A stretch of 64,000 nucleotides of DNA from positions 124,001 to 188,000 of the forward strand of contig NZ_BMWZ01000002.1 in the NCBI RefSeq assembly GCF_014651495.1, given 5' to 3'. Positions 45,391 through 56,018 of this stretch are shown piece by piece. A program made the translations under genes and the position numbers. Numbering within the stretch: position 1 is the first letter of the stretch; every line of letters starts with the position of its first letter. The notes beneath the pieces were generated by a model that saw only the letters and a list, made by a program, of their open reading frames with translations, made no database searches and was not told the DNA's origin. This DNA is from Algibacter mikhailovii. GTDB taxonomy: Bacteria; Bacteroidota; Bacteroidia; Flavobacteriales; Flavobacteriaceae.

Positions 45391-46866
45391 CTATACTATT
45401 GGCTTCATAGCTGTCATTGAAGATCTTAAGAATTCTCCAACCTTTTCAACTGGGTGTTCTCTTAACACTTTATTAATTTCAATAAGCTTGGCATTATCTA
45501 CACCATCACCATTATCAACAGAATAAGGCTTCCCAATAACATCGGTTTTAATACCTTTCATGAAATCAGTTAATAAAGGCTTACATGCATGATCAAATAA
45601 ATAACAACCGTACTCAGCAGTATCAGAAATCACAGAATTCATTTCATACAATTTACGTCTTGCAATTGTATTTGCAATAAGTGGTGTTTCGTGTAATGAT
45701 TCGTAGTAAGCAGACGCATCAATAATTCCTGAATCAGTCATTGCTTCAAAAGCCAACTCAACACCAGCTCTTACCATAGCAACCATTAATACACCATTAT
45801 CATAATACTCTTGCTCAGAAATCTCAACATCTCCCGCTGGAGTTTTTTCAAAATTAGTTTCAGCTGTCTCAGCTCTCCAAGTTAAAAGGTTCTCATCATT
45901 ATTAGCCCAATCTGCCATCATACCAGCAGAAAAACGCCCTTCAATGATATCATCCATATGCTTTTGGAACAATGGACGCATAATATCTTTTAATTCTTCT
46001 GACAATTCAAAAGCTTTAATTTTGGCAGGATTAGACAAACGGTCCATCATGTTAGTTACACCTCCATATTTAAGACCTTCTGTTACTGTTTCCCATCCGT
46101 ATTGAATTAGTTTTGAAGCATAACCTGGATCAATACCTTCTTCTAACATTTTATCAAAACAAAGGATAGACCCTGTTTGTAATAACCCACAAAGAATGGT
46201 TTGCTCTCCCATTAAATCAGATTTAACTTCAGCAATAAATGACGATGCCAAAACACCTGCTTTATCTCCACCTGTAGCAACCGCATAAGCTTTTGCTTCA
46301 GCCCATCCTTTTCCTTCTGGGTCATTTTCTTCGTGTACAGCAATTAAGGTTGGCACGCCAAAACCTCTTTTGTATTCTTCACGCACTTCAGAACCTGGTG
46401 ACTTAGGAGCAACCATTATAACAGTTAAATCTTCACGAATTTGCATACCTTCTTCAACAATATTAAAACCGTGAGAATAAGATAATGTTGCACCTTTTTT
46501 CATTAAAGGCATAACAGCGTTTACCGCGTTTGTATGTTGCTTATCTGGTGTTAAATTTAACACTAAATCAGCCGTAGGAATTAACTCTTGGTACGTACCT
46601 ACTGTAAAACCATTTTCTGACGCATTGATATAAGATTGACGTTTTTCTGCAATAGCAGCATCACGTAATGCATAAGAGATATCTAAACCAGAATCTCTCA
46701 TGTTTAAACCTTGGTTTAATCCTTGAGCACCGCATCCTACGATAACTATTTTCTTTCCTTTTAAAGCATTAACTCCGTCCGCAAACTCTGAAGCGTCCAT
46801 AAACCTACACTTCGATAATTGATTTAATTTATCTCTTAAAGATAGTGTGTTAAAATAATTTCCCAT
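45391..46866 (-). CDS. ilvC: Ketol-acid reductoisomerase, long (class II) form
   Basis: This 491-residue enzyme catalyses the second step of valine and isoleucine synthesis. The NADPH motif is [16 protein letters not shown] near residue 36, followed by YALRD, a phosphate-binding loop. The [23 protein letters not shown] segment and the metal-binding [14 protein letters not shown] follow. The repeated C-terminal knotted domain makes it about 150 residues longer than class I enzymes, as in E. coli. It is 19 nt after ilvN. Confidence 0.94.
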   Translation of the reverse strand: MGNYFNTLSLRDKLNQLSKCRFMDASEFADGVNALKGKKIVIVGCGAQGLNQGLNMRDSGLDISYALRDAAIAEKRQSYINASENGFTVGTYQELIPTADLVLNLTPDKQHTNAVNAVMPLMKKGATLSYSHGFNIVEEGMQIREDLTVIMVAPKSPGSEVREEYKRGFGVPTLIAVHEENDPEGKGWAEAKAYAVATGGDKAGVLASSFIAEVKSDLMGEQTILCGLLQTGSILCFDKMLEEGIDPGYASKLIQYGWETVTEGLKYGGVTNMMDRLSNPAKIKAFELSEELKDIMRPLFQKHMDDIIEGRFSAGMMADWANNDENLLTWRAETAETNFEKTPAGDVEISEQEYYDNGVLMVAMVRAGVELAFEAMTDSGIIDASAYYESLHETPLIANTIARRKLYEMNSVISDTAEYGCYLFDHACKPLLTDFMKGIKTDVIGKPYSVDNGDGVDNAKLIEINKVLREHPVEKVGEFLRSSMTAMKPIV

Positions 46867-46885
46867 TTTAATTTTATTATTATTA

Positions 46886-47419
46886 CTATTGATTATTGAA
46901 TTCCGTAAGCAATTCAGTTATTTTCATTTCTTCTTTAGTGACTGCAATTCTACCCGAACGTACAAATTGCATAATTCCAAAAGCGTTTAAATCTCGTCTT
47001 AAAGATTCAATTTCATTTCTTCTACCCGACTTTTCCAGAACAAAAAACTCTTTATTCACAGTAACAATTGTGGTGTTACTGTCTTTAATAATATTCTGAA
47101 TTTGTGGTTCGTTGAATAACAAATCCGATTTAATTTTAAACATACAAGACTCTGTAAATATTGTTTCTTCCTCTGTATGATAATAAGCTCTTATTGTTTC
47201 TACTTGCTTTTCAATTTGTTTAACAATCTTATTTGCGTTTGTCTCTGTCATATTTACCACGATAACAAAACGATTTACACCATCAATTTCAGATTGCGAT
47301 GTTGTTAAACTTTCGATATTGATATGTCTACGCTGAAAAATAGCTGAAATTCGATTTAATAAACCTATGTTGTTTTCAGTATAAATTGATATCGTGAATG
47401 ATTTTATATCTTCGTTCAT
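46886..47419 (-). CDS. ilvN: Acetolactate synthase small (regulatory) subunit
   Basis: This 177-residue protein has an N-terminal ACT domain ([21 protein letters not shown], with [15 protein letters not shown]) and the extended C-terminal domain of IlvN/IlvH ([19 protein letters not shown] and [11 protein letters not shown]). It binds valine and regulates the large subunit. It lies 13 nt after ilvB and 19 nt before ilvC. Confidence 0.93.
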   Translation of the reverse strand: MNEDIKSFTISIYTENNIGLLNRISAIFQRRHINIESLTTSQSEIDGVNRFVIVVNMTETNANKIVKQIEKQVETIRAYYHTEEETIFTESCMFKIKSDLLFNEPQIQNIIKDSNTTIVTVNKEFFVLEKSGRRNEIESLRRDLNAFGIMQFVRSGRIAVTKEEMKITELLTEFNNQ

Positions 47420-47432
47420 CTTTACTTTATTT

Positions 47433-49163
47433 TTAGCTTAAACGTACATCTGAAACCGATGCTCCAGAAGGAATCATAGGAAACACATTATCTTCTTTTT
47501 CTACACATACCTCTAAAAAATAAGATTCTTTAGATTGAATCATTTCTTTCACAGCTTCTGCCAACTCTTCACGTTTTGTCACTTTTCTTGCTTTGATATA
47601 ATAGCCTTCAGCAATAGCAACAAAATTTGGATTAGTCATTTCAGTAGAGGCATAACGTTTGTCAAAGAACAACTGCTGCCATTGACGTACCATCCCTAAG
47701 AATTCATTATTCAAGACCACAATTTTAACAGCTGCCTTTTGCTGAAAAATAGTGCCTAATTCTTGAATATTCATTTGATATCCACCATCACCAATAATAG
47801 CAACTACTTCACGTTCTGGCGCTGCCATTTTTGCTCCAATAGCCGCGGGCAATGCAAAGCCCATAGTCCCTAAACCACCAGAAGTAATATTACTTTTAGT
47901 TACATTAAAATCGGCATACCTACAAGCAATCATTTGATGCTGTCCTACATCTGAAACAATAGCAGCGTTCCCTTCGGTTTCAATATTTATTTGTTTTAAA
48001 ACCTCTCCCATAGTCAATCCTTCTTTCGTAGGATGAAGATCGCCTTTAATAACTTTATCAAATTCAATGGCGTATAAATCCTTAAATTCTTGCAACCAAG
48101 ATTCATGAGAATTTTCATTTAAAGCTTCAACAAGCATCGCTAAACTTTCCTTTGAATTTCCCAGTACGGCAACATCTGTTTTGACATTTTTGTCAATTTC
48201 AGCAGGATCAATATCAAAATGAATGATTTTAGCTTGTTTAGCATAAGCATCCAAACGTCCGGTAACGCGGTCATCAAAACGCATGCCTATAGCAATTAAA
48301 ACATCACATTCATTTGTTAATTTGTTTGGCGCGTAATTACCGTGCATTCCAACCATACCAATATTCAATGGGTGTGAGGTTGATAGTGCCGAAGCACCTA
48401 AAATCGTCCAAGCCGCAGGAATACCAGCCTTTTCTATAACCTCTTTAAGCTCAGCCTCAGCTTCTCCTAAAATAACACCTTGCCCCCAAACAATCATTGG
48501 TTTTTTAGCATTATTAATCAATGCTGCGGCAGCATTAACTGCGTCTTGACTTGTTTTAGGAATTGGATTATAACTTCTTACACCTTCACATTTTTTATAG
48601 TTAAAATCGAATTCGGTGACCTGTGCATCTTTTGTAATATCTACTAATACAGGTCCTGGTCTTCCACTTCTAGCAATATAAAATGCTTTTGCGATAGCAG
48701 CAGGAATATCTTCTGCTTTGGTAACTTGACAATTCCATTTAGTTACCGGTGTAGAAATACCAACAATATCTGTTTCTTGGAATGCATCACTTCCTAATAA
48801 ATGAGAAAAAACCTGCCCAGTAATACATACTAGCGGCGTAGAATCTATTTGTGCGTCTGCAATTCCTGTTATTAAATTTGTAGCCCCTGGCCCTGAAGTT
48901 GCCATGGCGACACCTACTTTACCAGATATACGGGCATAACCTTGCGCTGCATGGGCTGCGCCTTGTTCATGACGTGTTAGTACGTGATGTATTTGATCCT
49001 GAAACTTGAATAATTCATCATAAACGGGCATAATTGCGCCGCCAGGATATCCATAAAGAATATCAACGCCTTCAGCCATTAAACTTCTCACTATGGCTTC
49101 ACTACCCGTTATGCGTAGTGTTTTATCTGTCATTTCTTTTTTATTTGCTGCTTGTGTTTTCAT
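47433..49163 (-). CDS. ilvB: Acetolactate synthase large subunit
   Basis: This 576-residue ThDP enzyme condenses pyruvate with pyruvate or 2-oxobutyrate. Marks are YGYPGGAIMPVYDEL, HEQGAAHAAQGYAR with the catalytic Glu, GPGATNLITGIADA, the FAD-binding middle domain, and the ThDP site GDGGYQMNIQELGT with the metal-binding Asp and Asn. Length matches the family. The first ATG adds about 10 residues before MTDKTLRITG, and the inner ATG is also possible. It follows ilvD by 48 nt. Confidence 0.95.
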   Translation of the reverse strand: MKTQAANKKEMTDKTLRITGSEAIVRSLMAEGVDILYGYPGGAIMPVYDELFKFQDQIHHVLTRHEQGAAHAAQGYARISGKVGVAMATSGPGATNLITGIADAQIDSTPLVCITGQVFSHLLGSDAFQETDIVGISTPVTKWNCQVTKAEDIPAAIAKAFYIARSGRPGPVLVDITKDAQVTEFDFNYKKCEGVRSYNPIPKTSQDAVNAAAALINNAKKPMIVWGQGVILGEAEAELKEVIEKAGIPAAWTILGASALSTSHPLNIGMVGMHGNYAPNKLTNECDVLIAIGMRFDDRVTGRLDAYAKQAKIIHFDIDPAEIDKNVKTDVAVLGNSKESLAMLVEALNENSHESWLQEFKDLYAIEFDKVIKGDLHPTKEGLTMGEVLKQINIETEGNAAIVSDVGQHQMIACRYADFNVTKSNITSGGLGTMGFALPAAIGAKMAAPEREVVAIIGDGGYQMNIQELGTIFQQKAAVKIVVLNNEFLGMVRQWQQLFFDKRYASTEMTNPNFVAIAEGYYIKARKVTKREELAEAVKEMIQSKESYFLEVCVEKEDNVFPMIPSGASVSDVRLS

Positions 49164-49211
49164 AAGTCTCAGTGTTTTGAGGGTTCCGCTTTCGCTGAAA
49201 TGAAAATTCCT

Positions 49212-50894
49212 TTATGCATCCGTAACACATCCTTTTGAAGCCGAAGCTACAGATTTTGCATATTTATATAATATTCCTTTTTTGTGTTTTAACGCTGGCT
49301 GAACCCATTGTGCTTTTCTTTCTGCTAATTCTTCATCAGAAAGCAACACATTAATCGAGTTATCTTCAGCATTAATTCTAATTTTATCTCCTGTTTTTAA
49401 TAGACCTATCGTTCCTCCTGTTTGTGCTTCTGGCGTAATATGACCAACAACAAAACCGTGAGTTCCTCCTGAAAAACGTCCATCGGTTATTAAGGCAACA
49501 GACTTACCTAAACCTGCACCCATTATAAGCGATGTTGGTTTTAACATTTCAGGCATTCCTGGACCTCCTTTTGGACCGACATATCGAATGACGACGACAT
49601 CACCTTTTTCTACTTCTCCATTTGAAATTCCAGTATTTGCTGCTTGCTCACCATCATAAACCACAGCTTTTCCTTCAAACAACAACCCTTCGTTTCCTGA
49701 TATTTTTGCTACAGCACCTTCTTCAGCAAGATTGCCATATAAAATCTGTAAATTCCCTGAAGACTTTAAAGCTTTATCTTTTGGATAAATCACCGCTTGA
49801 TCGTCTTCAAATGAAAGTGGCTCAACATCAGCTAAATTTTCAGCTAAAGTTTTCCCCGTAACGGTCATACAGTCCCCATGTAAAAACCCATTGTCTAATA
49901 AATATTTCATCACGGCAGGCGTTCCTCCAACACCATGAACGTCTTCCATCAAATATTTCCCACTAGGTTTTAAATCACCAATAAGTGGTGTTCTATCACT
50001 AACGCGTTGAAAGTCTTCCAAAGTAAATTCAATATCTGCCGCATGTGCAATTGCTAAAAAGTGTAAAACCGCATTTGTAGATCCGCCCAAAGCATTTACT
50101 AGAGCAATAGCATTTTCAATAGATTTTTTAGAAATAATATCTAAAGGTTTTAAGTCTAACTCCAATAAGTTCTTAACAGCCCTTGCTGTTCTTTCACTTT
50201 CTGACAACTTATTAGGGTTTTCAGCAGGAATAGATGAATTATAGGGCAATGCAAACCCCATGCACTCAATTGCCGAAGCCATTGTATTTGCGGTATACAT
50301 TCCTCCGCAAGCACCAGCCCCTGGAATGGCTCTTTTTATAATTTCTCTATATTCTTCTTCTTCAATTTCACCAGCAACTTTTTGTCCTAATGCCTCAAAT
50401 GCAGATACAATATTTAGTTTTCTTCCCTTATAGTTTCCTGACCTAATTGTTCCGCCATACATCATTACTGATGGTCTATTTAAACGCAACATAGCGATAA
50501 CCGCGCCCGGCATATTTTTATCACAACCTACAATCGCCACCAAAGCATCATAACTTTGTGCTTGCATTACCGTTTCGATAGAATCTGCAATAATATCACG
50601 AGACGCTAATGAATAATTCATCCCTGAGGTTCCCATAGAAATACCATCACTAACACCTATAGTATTAAAACCTAGTCCAACGAGTCCCGCAATGTTACAT
50701 TCAATTTTCACTTCATCCTTTAAAGTATTTAAATGCATATTACAAGGATTACCATCATAACCTGTACTGGCAATACCAATTTGAGCTTTACTCATGTCTT
50801 CATCAGTCAAACCTGCCGCATACAACATGGCTTGAGATGCCGGCTGAGATTCATCCTGTGTTAGTCTTTTACTGTATTTATTAAGTTCCTTCAT
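49212..50894 (-). CDS. ilvD: Dihydroxy-acid dehydratase
   Basis: This 560-residue iron-sulfur enzyme dehydrates dihydroxy-acids in valine and isoleucine synthesis. Cluster and metal ligands are visible as the cysteines in [19 protein letters not shown] and [11 protein letters not shown], with [18 protein letters not shown] near the start and [18 protein letters not shown] at the C-terminus. It is the first gene of the ilvDBNC operon. The 594-nt gap upstream is shared with metK and read in the other direction. Confidence 0.95.
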   Translation of the reverse strand: MKELNKYSKRLTQDESQPASQAMLYAAGLTDEDMSKAQIGIASTGYDGNPCNMHLNTLKDEVKIECNIAGLVGLGFNTIGVSDGISMGTSGMNYSLASRDIIADSIETVMQAQSYDALVAIVGCDKNMPGAVIAMLRLNRPSVMMYGGTIRSGNYKGRKLNIVSAFEALGQKVAGEIEEEEYREIIKRAIPGAGACGGMYTANTMASAIECMGFALPYNSSIPAENPNKLSESERTARAVKNLLELDLKPLDIISKKSIENAIALVNALGGSTNAVLHFLAIAHAADIEFTLEDFQRVSDRTPLIGDLKPSGKYLMEDVHGVGGTPAVMKYLLDNGFLHGDCMTVTGKTLAENLADVEPLSFEDDQAVIYPKDKALKSSGNLQILYGNLAEEGAVAKISGNEGLLFEGKAVVYDGEQAANTGISNGEVEKGDVVVIRYVGPKGGPGMPEMLKPTSLIMGAGLGKSVALITDGRFSGGTHGFVVGHITPEAQTGGTIGLLKTGDKIRINAEDNSINVLLSDEELAERKAQWVQPALKHKKGILYKYAKSVASASKGCVTDA

Positions 50895-51322
50895 TTTTAT
50901 TACAGATAATTTTATGCTTTATGCCGTTTTTCTCTAAAATTCTAAAAGAATTGTGATTTTTAACACAAATTCTACAAAATAAGTGTCGAAAATAATTTAT
51001 TACGCGTTTATAGAGTTTAAACTCATTTTTTTATAGTTAAACTCATAGCATCAAAAAACAACTCAAAATACTGATTTACAGGTGTTTAATGTGTAATTTT
51101 TATGATACCCAAAAAAATAAAAATAATTAATAAAAAAGTCTTCAGTTTTTCAGAGTCCCATTGAAATTTATTTTCAACTTCTTATCCATTTTGAACCACC
51201 ATTAAAAAACCACAATAACTTGATAAAAATTATATTTAAGAATTGCGTTTTCACTTTGATGAACCAATATTCATGATTAAAATGTATCTGCCAAATTTTT
51301 ATTAAAAGAATAAAAATAAGCA
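50895..51322. other. AT-rich gap upstream of ilvD, no gene seen
   Basis: This stretch is the ilvD side of the ilvD/metK gap. It holds a perfect 12-bp palindrome, GAGTTTAAACTC (51013-51024), and a related near-copy AGTTAAACTC about 20 nt away (51036-51045). No exact TAnnTTTG promoter for ilvD was found, and no reading frame has support. The palindrome and its partner may be an operator for ilvD. Confidence 0.4.
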
Positions 51323-51350
51323 TTGATATTCTTTATTTTTTTTATTTTTG
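51323..51350 (+). promoter_or_regulatory. Bacteroidota-type promoter of metK
   Basis: TTG (51323-51325) is followed after 17 nt by TATTTTTG (51343-51350), an exact TAnnTTTG. Transcription would begin a few nt upstream of the SAM-II-like leader at 51365. Confidence 0.6.
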
Positions 51351-51364
51351 CCGACATAATTAAT

Positions 51365-51472
51365 AGAGGAAGGATTTGACTGATTGCAACCTCTTTACAC
51401 TGCGATGATAAAAGTGTAAAAAAAAATGCTAAAGGCAGTGTAAACTTCCTGCGACGTTACCGTCAAATCTTA
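51365..51472 (+). ncRNA. SAM-II-like riboswitch candidate upstream of metK
   Basis: AGAGG (51365-51369) and CCTCT (51390-51394) close a loop that contains GATTTGAC and GATTGCAA, close to the SAM-II P1 loop. A downstream GCTAAAGG (51428-51435), as in SAM-II, is followed by CAGT (51436-51439), which can pair with ACTG (51379-51382) in the loop to form the class's pseudoknot. An extra hairpin TTTACACT/AGTGTAAA (51394-51401 with 51413-51420) lies between. TTTACACTGC can instead pair for 10 bp with GCAGTGTAAA (51435-51444). GATTTGAC (51373-51380) also pairs with GTCAAATC (51462-51469). No U tract follows, so translational control is more likely. Confidence 0.6.
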
Positions 51473-51488
51473 CCACAAAATAAAAAAA

Positions 51489-52742
51489 ATGGCTTATTTA
51501 TTTACCTCAGAAAGTGTTTCTGAAGGACATCCAGACAAAGTTGCTGATCAGATTAGTGATGCTTTAATTGACAATTTCTTAGCTTTTGATATAGATTCTA
51601 AAGTGGCTTGCGAAACTTTAGTAACCACAGGACAGGTCGTTCTTGCGGGGGAAGTAAGATCTAAAACATATTTAGATGTTCAAAAAATAGCACGAGATAC
51701 TATAAATAAAATTGGTTACACCAAAGGCGAATATATGTTTGATGGTAATTCTTGTGGCGTTCTTTCTGCTATCCATGAACAGTCTGAAGAGATTAATCAA
51801 GGAGTTGATAGAGGGAACAAAGAAGAACAAGGTGCTGGAGACCAAGGTATGATGTTTGGTTACGCCACCAATGAGACCGAAAATTTCATGCCTTTGGCCT
51901 TAGATCTATCTCATAGAATTTTAATAGAACTAGCTGAATTAAGACGAGAAAATAAAGATATAACCTATTTAAGACCTGATTCTAAAAGTCAGGTTACTAT
52001 TGAATATAGTGATGACAATATTCCACAGCGCATTGATGCTATTGTTGTATCTACACAACATGATGATTTTGCTGATGATGATGCCATGTTAGCAAAAATC
52101 AGAAAAGATATTGTTGATATTTTAATACCAAGAGTAGTAGCTAATTTACCTAAAAACATTCAAGAGCTTTTTAATGATGACATCACATACCATATAAATC
52201 CTACTGGAAAATTTGTAATTGGCGGACCTCATGGTGATACGGGATTAACTGGACGAAAAATTATTGTAGATACTTACGGTGGAAAAGGTGCTCATGGTGG
52301 AGGAGCATTCTCAGGAAAAGACCCTAGTAAAGTAGATAGAAGTGCAGCCTATGCAACTAGACATATTGCAAAAAACTTAGTTGCTGCTGGAGTTGCCGAT
52401 GAAATTTTAGTACAAGTAAGTTATGCTATTGGCGTAGCTGAACCTATGGGTATTTTTGTTAATACTTATGGCACATGCCCATTCAATTTAACTGATGGAG
52501 AAATCGCAGAAAAAGTATCTCAAATATTTGATATGCGTCCTTTTGCTATAGAAGAACGTTTAAAATTACGCACACCCATGTATAGCGAAACGGCAGCGTA
52601 TGGGCATATGGGTAGAAAAAACGAAACCGTATCAAAAACTTTTTCACAACCTAATGGCGAAACAAAAACTCTAGATGTTGAATTGTTCACTTGGGAAAAA
52701 TTAGACTATGTAAACAAAGTTAAAGAAGCTTTTAACCTATAA
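51489..52742 (+). CDS. metK: S-adenosylmethionine synthetase
   Basis: This 417-residue enzyme makes SAM from methionine and ATP. It has [21 protein letters not shown] at the N-terminus with the catalytic His, the flexible loop [12 protein letters not shown], the nucleotide segment [21 protein letters not shown], and [23 protein letters not shown]. Length is slightly above the E. coli enzyme (384) because of internal loop insertions. It is transcribed away from ilvD and followed by a terminator at 52768-52798. Confidence 0.97.
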   Translation: MAYLFTSESVSEGHPDKVADQISDALIDNFLAFDIDSKVACETLVTTGQVVLAGEVRSKTYLDVQKIARDTINKIGYTKGEYMFDGNSCGVLSAIHEQSEEINQGVDRGNKEEQGAGDQGMMFGYATNETENFMPLALDLSHRILIELAELRRENKDITYLRPDSKSQVTIEYSDDNIPQRIDAIVVSTQHDDFADDDAMLAKIRKDIVDILIPRVVANLPKNIQELFNDDITYHINPTGKFVIGGPHGDTGLTGRKIIVDTYGGKGAHGGGAFSGKDPSKVDRSAAYATRHIAKNLVAAGVADEILVQVSYAIGVAEPMGIFVNTYGTCPFNLTDGEIAEKVSQIFDMRPFAIEERLKLRTPMYSETAAYGHMGRKNETVSKTFSQPNGETKTLDVELFTWEKLDYVNKVKEAFNL

Positions 52743-52767
52743 TAAACATAGTATCCAAAATTTAACT

Positions 52768-52798
52768 AAGCCCTGTATTTTATACAGGGCTTTTTTTT
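52768..52798 (+). terminator. Intrinsic terminator of metK
   Basis: AAGCCCTGTA pairs with TACAGGGCTT around a TTTTA loop, followed by eight T. It is 27 nt past the metK stop. Confidence 0.9.
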
Positions 52799-52999
52799 GA
52801 TAAAACTTTAAATATTCAAGAATTCATTTCCAATACCCTACATTTTTTTAAATAAACATGAATCATTTTTAAAATAAAAACTTGATAATAACTTAACATA
52901 GCACATAAGCTGCCTAATAAAAGTGGTATGTGATAACAAAAAAAATGGATTTAGCTTATTTTTAAACTCTAAAACTAAACTTAAATAATACCAATAAGT

Positions 53000-55567
53000 A
53001 TGACTCTATATTATTTTATTAAAAAGTATAATAAGCTATCCTTCATTTTTCTATTAATTACATTAGTAACGCTATTATCTTTTAACTCAAAAAAAGACCC
53101 AAAATTTAATAGAGAAACAGATTTTAATTTCGACTGGAAGTTTTCACTACGAAAGGACACCCTCAAACCTGCTGTTGTTCCATTAAATGACACCAATTGG
53201 AGAGATGTAAGACTTCCTCATGATTGGAGTGTTGAAATGGATTTTGACTCTATATATGAAGGCGCCACAGGCTACTTACCAGGTGGAGTTGGTGTTTATC
53301 AAAAACATTTTGAAACACCTACAGACCCATCAGAAAAAAACACATATATTCTATTTGACGGGGTTTACAACAACGCTACTTTTTGGCTAAATGGTAAACG
53401 TCTTGGAGAAAACCCTTATGGATATTCTCCGGTATATTTTAATATCACAGACATTTTAAAAACTAATTCCGAAGAAAATGTATTAACCGTGCATGTTGAC
53501 CATTCAAGATATGCTGATAGCCGGTGGTATACAGGTAGTGGTATTTACAGAAATGTAAAACTTATTACCGTGAACAAGCTTCATATCCCTATATGGGGAA
53601 CTTTCCTAACTACTCCTGATATTAATAAAGACCAAGCTAAAATTAGACTTGAAGTAAAAGTGAAAAATGATTCAAAAGCAAAAGAAACATTTACACTTAC
53701 AACAAAAATTTTAAATAAATCAGGAAAGGTAGTCGCCAACCTTTCAGAAGATCAATCTATTAAAACAAATATTGAAACCACCTTTGTTCAAGCCTTAGAA
53801 GTTAAAAACCCAGAATTATGGGATTGCGAAAACCCTAACATGTACAAGGCCATAACCACAATTACACAAAAAGGCAAATTAATAGACCAATATGAAACAC
53901 CTTTCGGCATCCGGAGCTTACGTTTTGATGCGAAATCAGGATTCTTTTTAAACGGGAAATCAACTGATGTTAAAGGCGTTTGCATTCATCATGACGGCGG
54001 GTTAGTAGGTGCTGCCGTACCAAAAGGCGTTTGGAGAAGACGTCTTCAAAAACTCAAAGACTGTGGTGTAAATGCCATAAGAACTGCACATAATCCATAT
54101 TCTCAAGAGTTTTTAGATTTATGTGATAACATGGGAATCCTTATTCAAAATGAATTTTTTGATGAGTTAGATTACGCAAAGGACAAACGTAATAATTACC
54201 ATGACCGACATGATGATTATATCACTAGAGGCTATGTTGAACATTTCCAAGAATGGGGAAAAAGTGACTTAGAGCGTACCATGCTTCGTGATAGAAACCA
54301 TCCAAGTGTATTTCAATGGAGCATTGGAAACGAAATAGAGTGGACTTATTTACACTACAGATACGTCACCGGTTTTTGGAAAGATCCAAATCAGCCACAA
54401 AACTCAGGTGAGTACTGGGGTAGCGCGCCTATGTTTTCAGCTGAAGAGATGAAAAAACGCTATGATAAAAGCGAAAAAGGGGAGTACATTTTGACTGAAA
54501 CCGCTACCAAGGTTAATGGCTGGGTTAAAGTATTAGACACAACAAGACCCACTACAGCTAATCTCGTTGTTCCACAGACAAGTTTAGTAAGTGGTTATGC
54601 TGATGCTGTAGATATTTCAGGATTTAGCTATAGAAATAAAGATATTCCATGGGCACTTGAAAACTTTCCGGAGACCCATATTACCATTAACGAAAATCCG
54701 GGAACTTGGGATGATTGGAAACAAGTTCTTGAAAATCCGGGGATTTTCAGTATTTTCATGTGGACTGGCATTGATTATATGGGAGAACGGCATGGCGATT
54801 GGCCTAATAAAAGTGGCTGGGGAGATCTTTTAGACCTTGCTGGCAACAAACTACAAGGCTGGAACTATTTTAAAAGTATTTGGATTAATAAGCCTCACAT
54901 CTCATTAGGAACCTTGCCTATTGCAGAATCTGGATTTAAACAACAAAACATATCCGGACAACAATTACCGGAAAACAGCGGTGCTTATAAATGGCGCGAT
55001 TCTAACATGCACTGGAACTATGAAAACGGAGAAACCGTGGTGGTAGAAGTTTGTTCCAACTACTCCATTGTTGAACTTCTAATTAATGGTCGCTCTCTTG
55101 GCAGACGAAGCATGTCCGAGAGTCCCGATCGCTTATTCCGTTGGACAATTCCTTTTGAAGCCGGCACCTTAACGGCAAAAGCTGGCTTTGACGAACAAGA
55201 GGTTATCGCTGAATTACACACAACATCCAAACCTGTAGAACTACAATTCAGTTCTGACGCTGAAACTATTAAAGCCAATGGCTATGATGTTGCACATCTA
55301 GAAATTCAATTGATTGATGCACATGGCCGTGCAGTAAAAACTGAAAACACAAACATTGAATTCACCTTAGAAGGAGATGCTAGATGGCTAGGCGTTGATA
55401 ATGGGGCACGAGATAACATTCAAAATTTTCAGTCTAAGAAAATCACTACTGCAAAAGGTCGATGCTTGGCTATAATTCAATCGAATAAAGCTTCTACCGG
55501 AACCATTAAAGTAACTGCTACCGCAGAAGGATTTGAAAGTAAAACGATTACTATCCCAACGAACTAA
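53000..55567 (+). CDS. Glycoside hydrolase family 2 enzyme (beta-galactosidase-like)
   Basis: This 855-residue protein has an N-terminal hydrophobic segment (about residues 12-27) that may be a signal anchor. The GH2 order follows: a sugar-binding jelly roll (WRDVRLPHDWSVE, YTGSGIYRNVKL), an Ig-like domain (to about 300), and a TIM barrel with GVCIHHDGG and NAIRTAHNPYSQEFLDLCD. The proposed acid/base is Glu445 in SIGNEIEW. The proposed nucleophile is Glu565 in ITINENPGT, an unusual surrounding that lacks the normal TET-like stretch. A DUF4982-like region and a C-terminal invasin-like Ig domain (from about 735) close it. The sugar specificity is not clear. Confidence 0.88.
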   Translation: MTLYYFIKKYNKLSFIFLLITLVTLLSFNSKKDPKFNRETDFNFDWKFSLRKDTLKPAVVPLNDTNWRDVRLPHDWSVEMDFDSIYEGATGYLPGGVGVYQKHFETPTDPSEKNTYILFDGVYNNATFWLNGKRLGENPYGYSPVYFNITDILKTNSEENVLTVHVDHSRYADSRWYTGSGIYRNVKLITVNKLHIPIWGTFLTTPDINKDQAKIRLEVKVKNDSKAKETFTLTTKILNKSGKVVANLSEDQSIKTNIETTFVQALEVKNPELWDCENPNMYKAITTITQKGKLIDQYETPFGIRSLRFDAKSGFFLNGKSTDVKGVCIHHDGGLVGAAVPKGVWRRRLQKLKDCGVNAIRTAHNPYSQEFLDLCDNMGILIQNEFFDELDYAKDKRNNYHDRHDDYITRGYVEHFQEWGKSDLERTMLRDRNHPSVFQWSIGNEIEWTYLHYRYVTGFWKDPNQPQNSGEYWGSAPMFSAEEMKKRYDKSEKGEYILTETATKVNGWVKVLDTTRPTTANLVVPQTSLVSGYADAVDISGFSYRNKDIPWALENFPETHITINENPGTWDDWKQVLENPGIFSIFMWTGIDYMGERHGDWPNKSGWGDLLDLAGNKLQGWNYFKSIWINKPHISLGTLPIAESGFKQQNISGQQLPENSGAYKWRDSNMHWNYENGETVVVEVCSNYSIVELLINGRSLGRRSMSESPDRLFRWTIPFEAGTLTAKAGFDEQEVIAELHTTSKPVELQFSSDAETIKANGYDVAHLEIQLIDAHGRAVKTENTNIEFTLEGDARWLGVDNGARDNIQNFQSKKITTAKGRCLAIIQSNKASTGTIKVTATAEGFESKTITIPTN

Positions 55568-55590
55568 ATTTAAACTACCCTAGTAAAAAA

Positions 55591-55619
55591 GCCTTTTGAT
55601 AATTTCAAAAGGTTTTTTT
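55591..55619 (+). terminator. Intrinsic terminator of the GH2 gene
   Basis: CCTTTTGA and TCAAAAGG pair around a short loop, then seven T follow, 24 nt after the stop codon. Confidence 0.8.
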
Positions 55620-55930
55620 CTGTTTTATTATTTCTAAGCTCAGCCATGGATTAGCCCTAAACAGCTTTATGTACAACCTTATTTCAATGACTAATAAAAC
55701 ACTTGAAAAGTTCCTAATTCAATTTCTTTATTTAATGTAATGATGCCTTAGGTATTTTGCATACCCCCAAATCATCATGCCATCCAAGCTAGAATATAAT
55801 TATCTAACGAGTTTTTATATTAAGCGCTGTTCACCGCAATTGATAATAGCTTATTAACAACAATCTCAATGAAATCCAGTGGTATTATAATAAATATAAC
55901 TTAAAGAATTATGCTTGAACAGTTCCAAGA
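55620..55930. other. Gap between converging genes, nothing recognised
   Basis: About 310 nt between the GH2 terminator and the OmpA terminator. I see no supported reading frame, promoter box, repeat or structured RNA here. Confidence 0.5.
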
Positions 55931-55972
55931 ACCAAAAAAGCTGAACAATTTATATTGCTCAGCTTTTTTGGT
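55931..55972 (-). terminator. Strong terminator of the OmpA gene (bidirectional form)
   Basis: ACCAAAAAAGCTGA pairs perfectly with TCAGCTTTTTTGGT, with an inner CAAT/ATTG stem. Both strands carry a T run inside the stem, so it can act in both directions; it lies about 46 nt past the OmpA-gene stop on the minus strand. Confidence 0.85.
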
Positions 55973-56018
55973 TTCTTTAGCCTACATAAATCAATCACCA
56001 CAATTGATTTAAAGGCGT

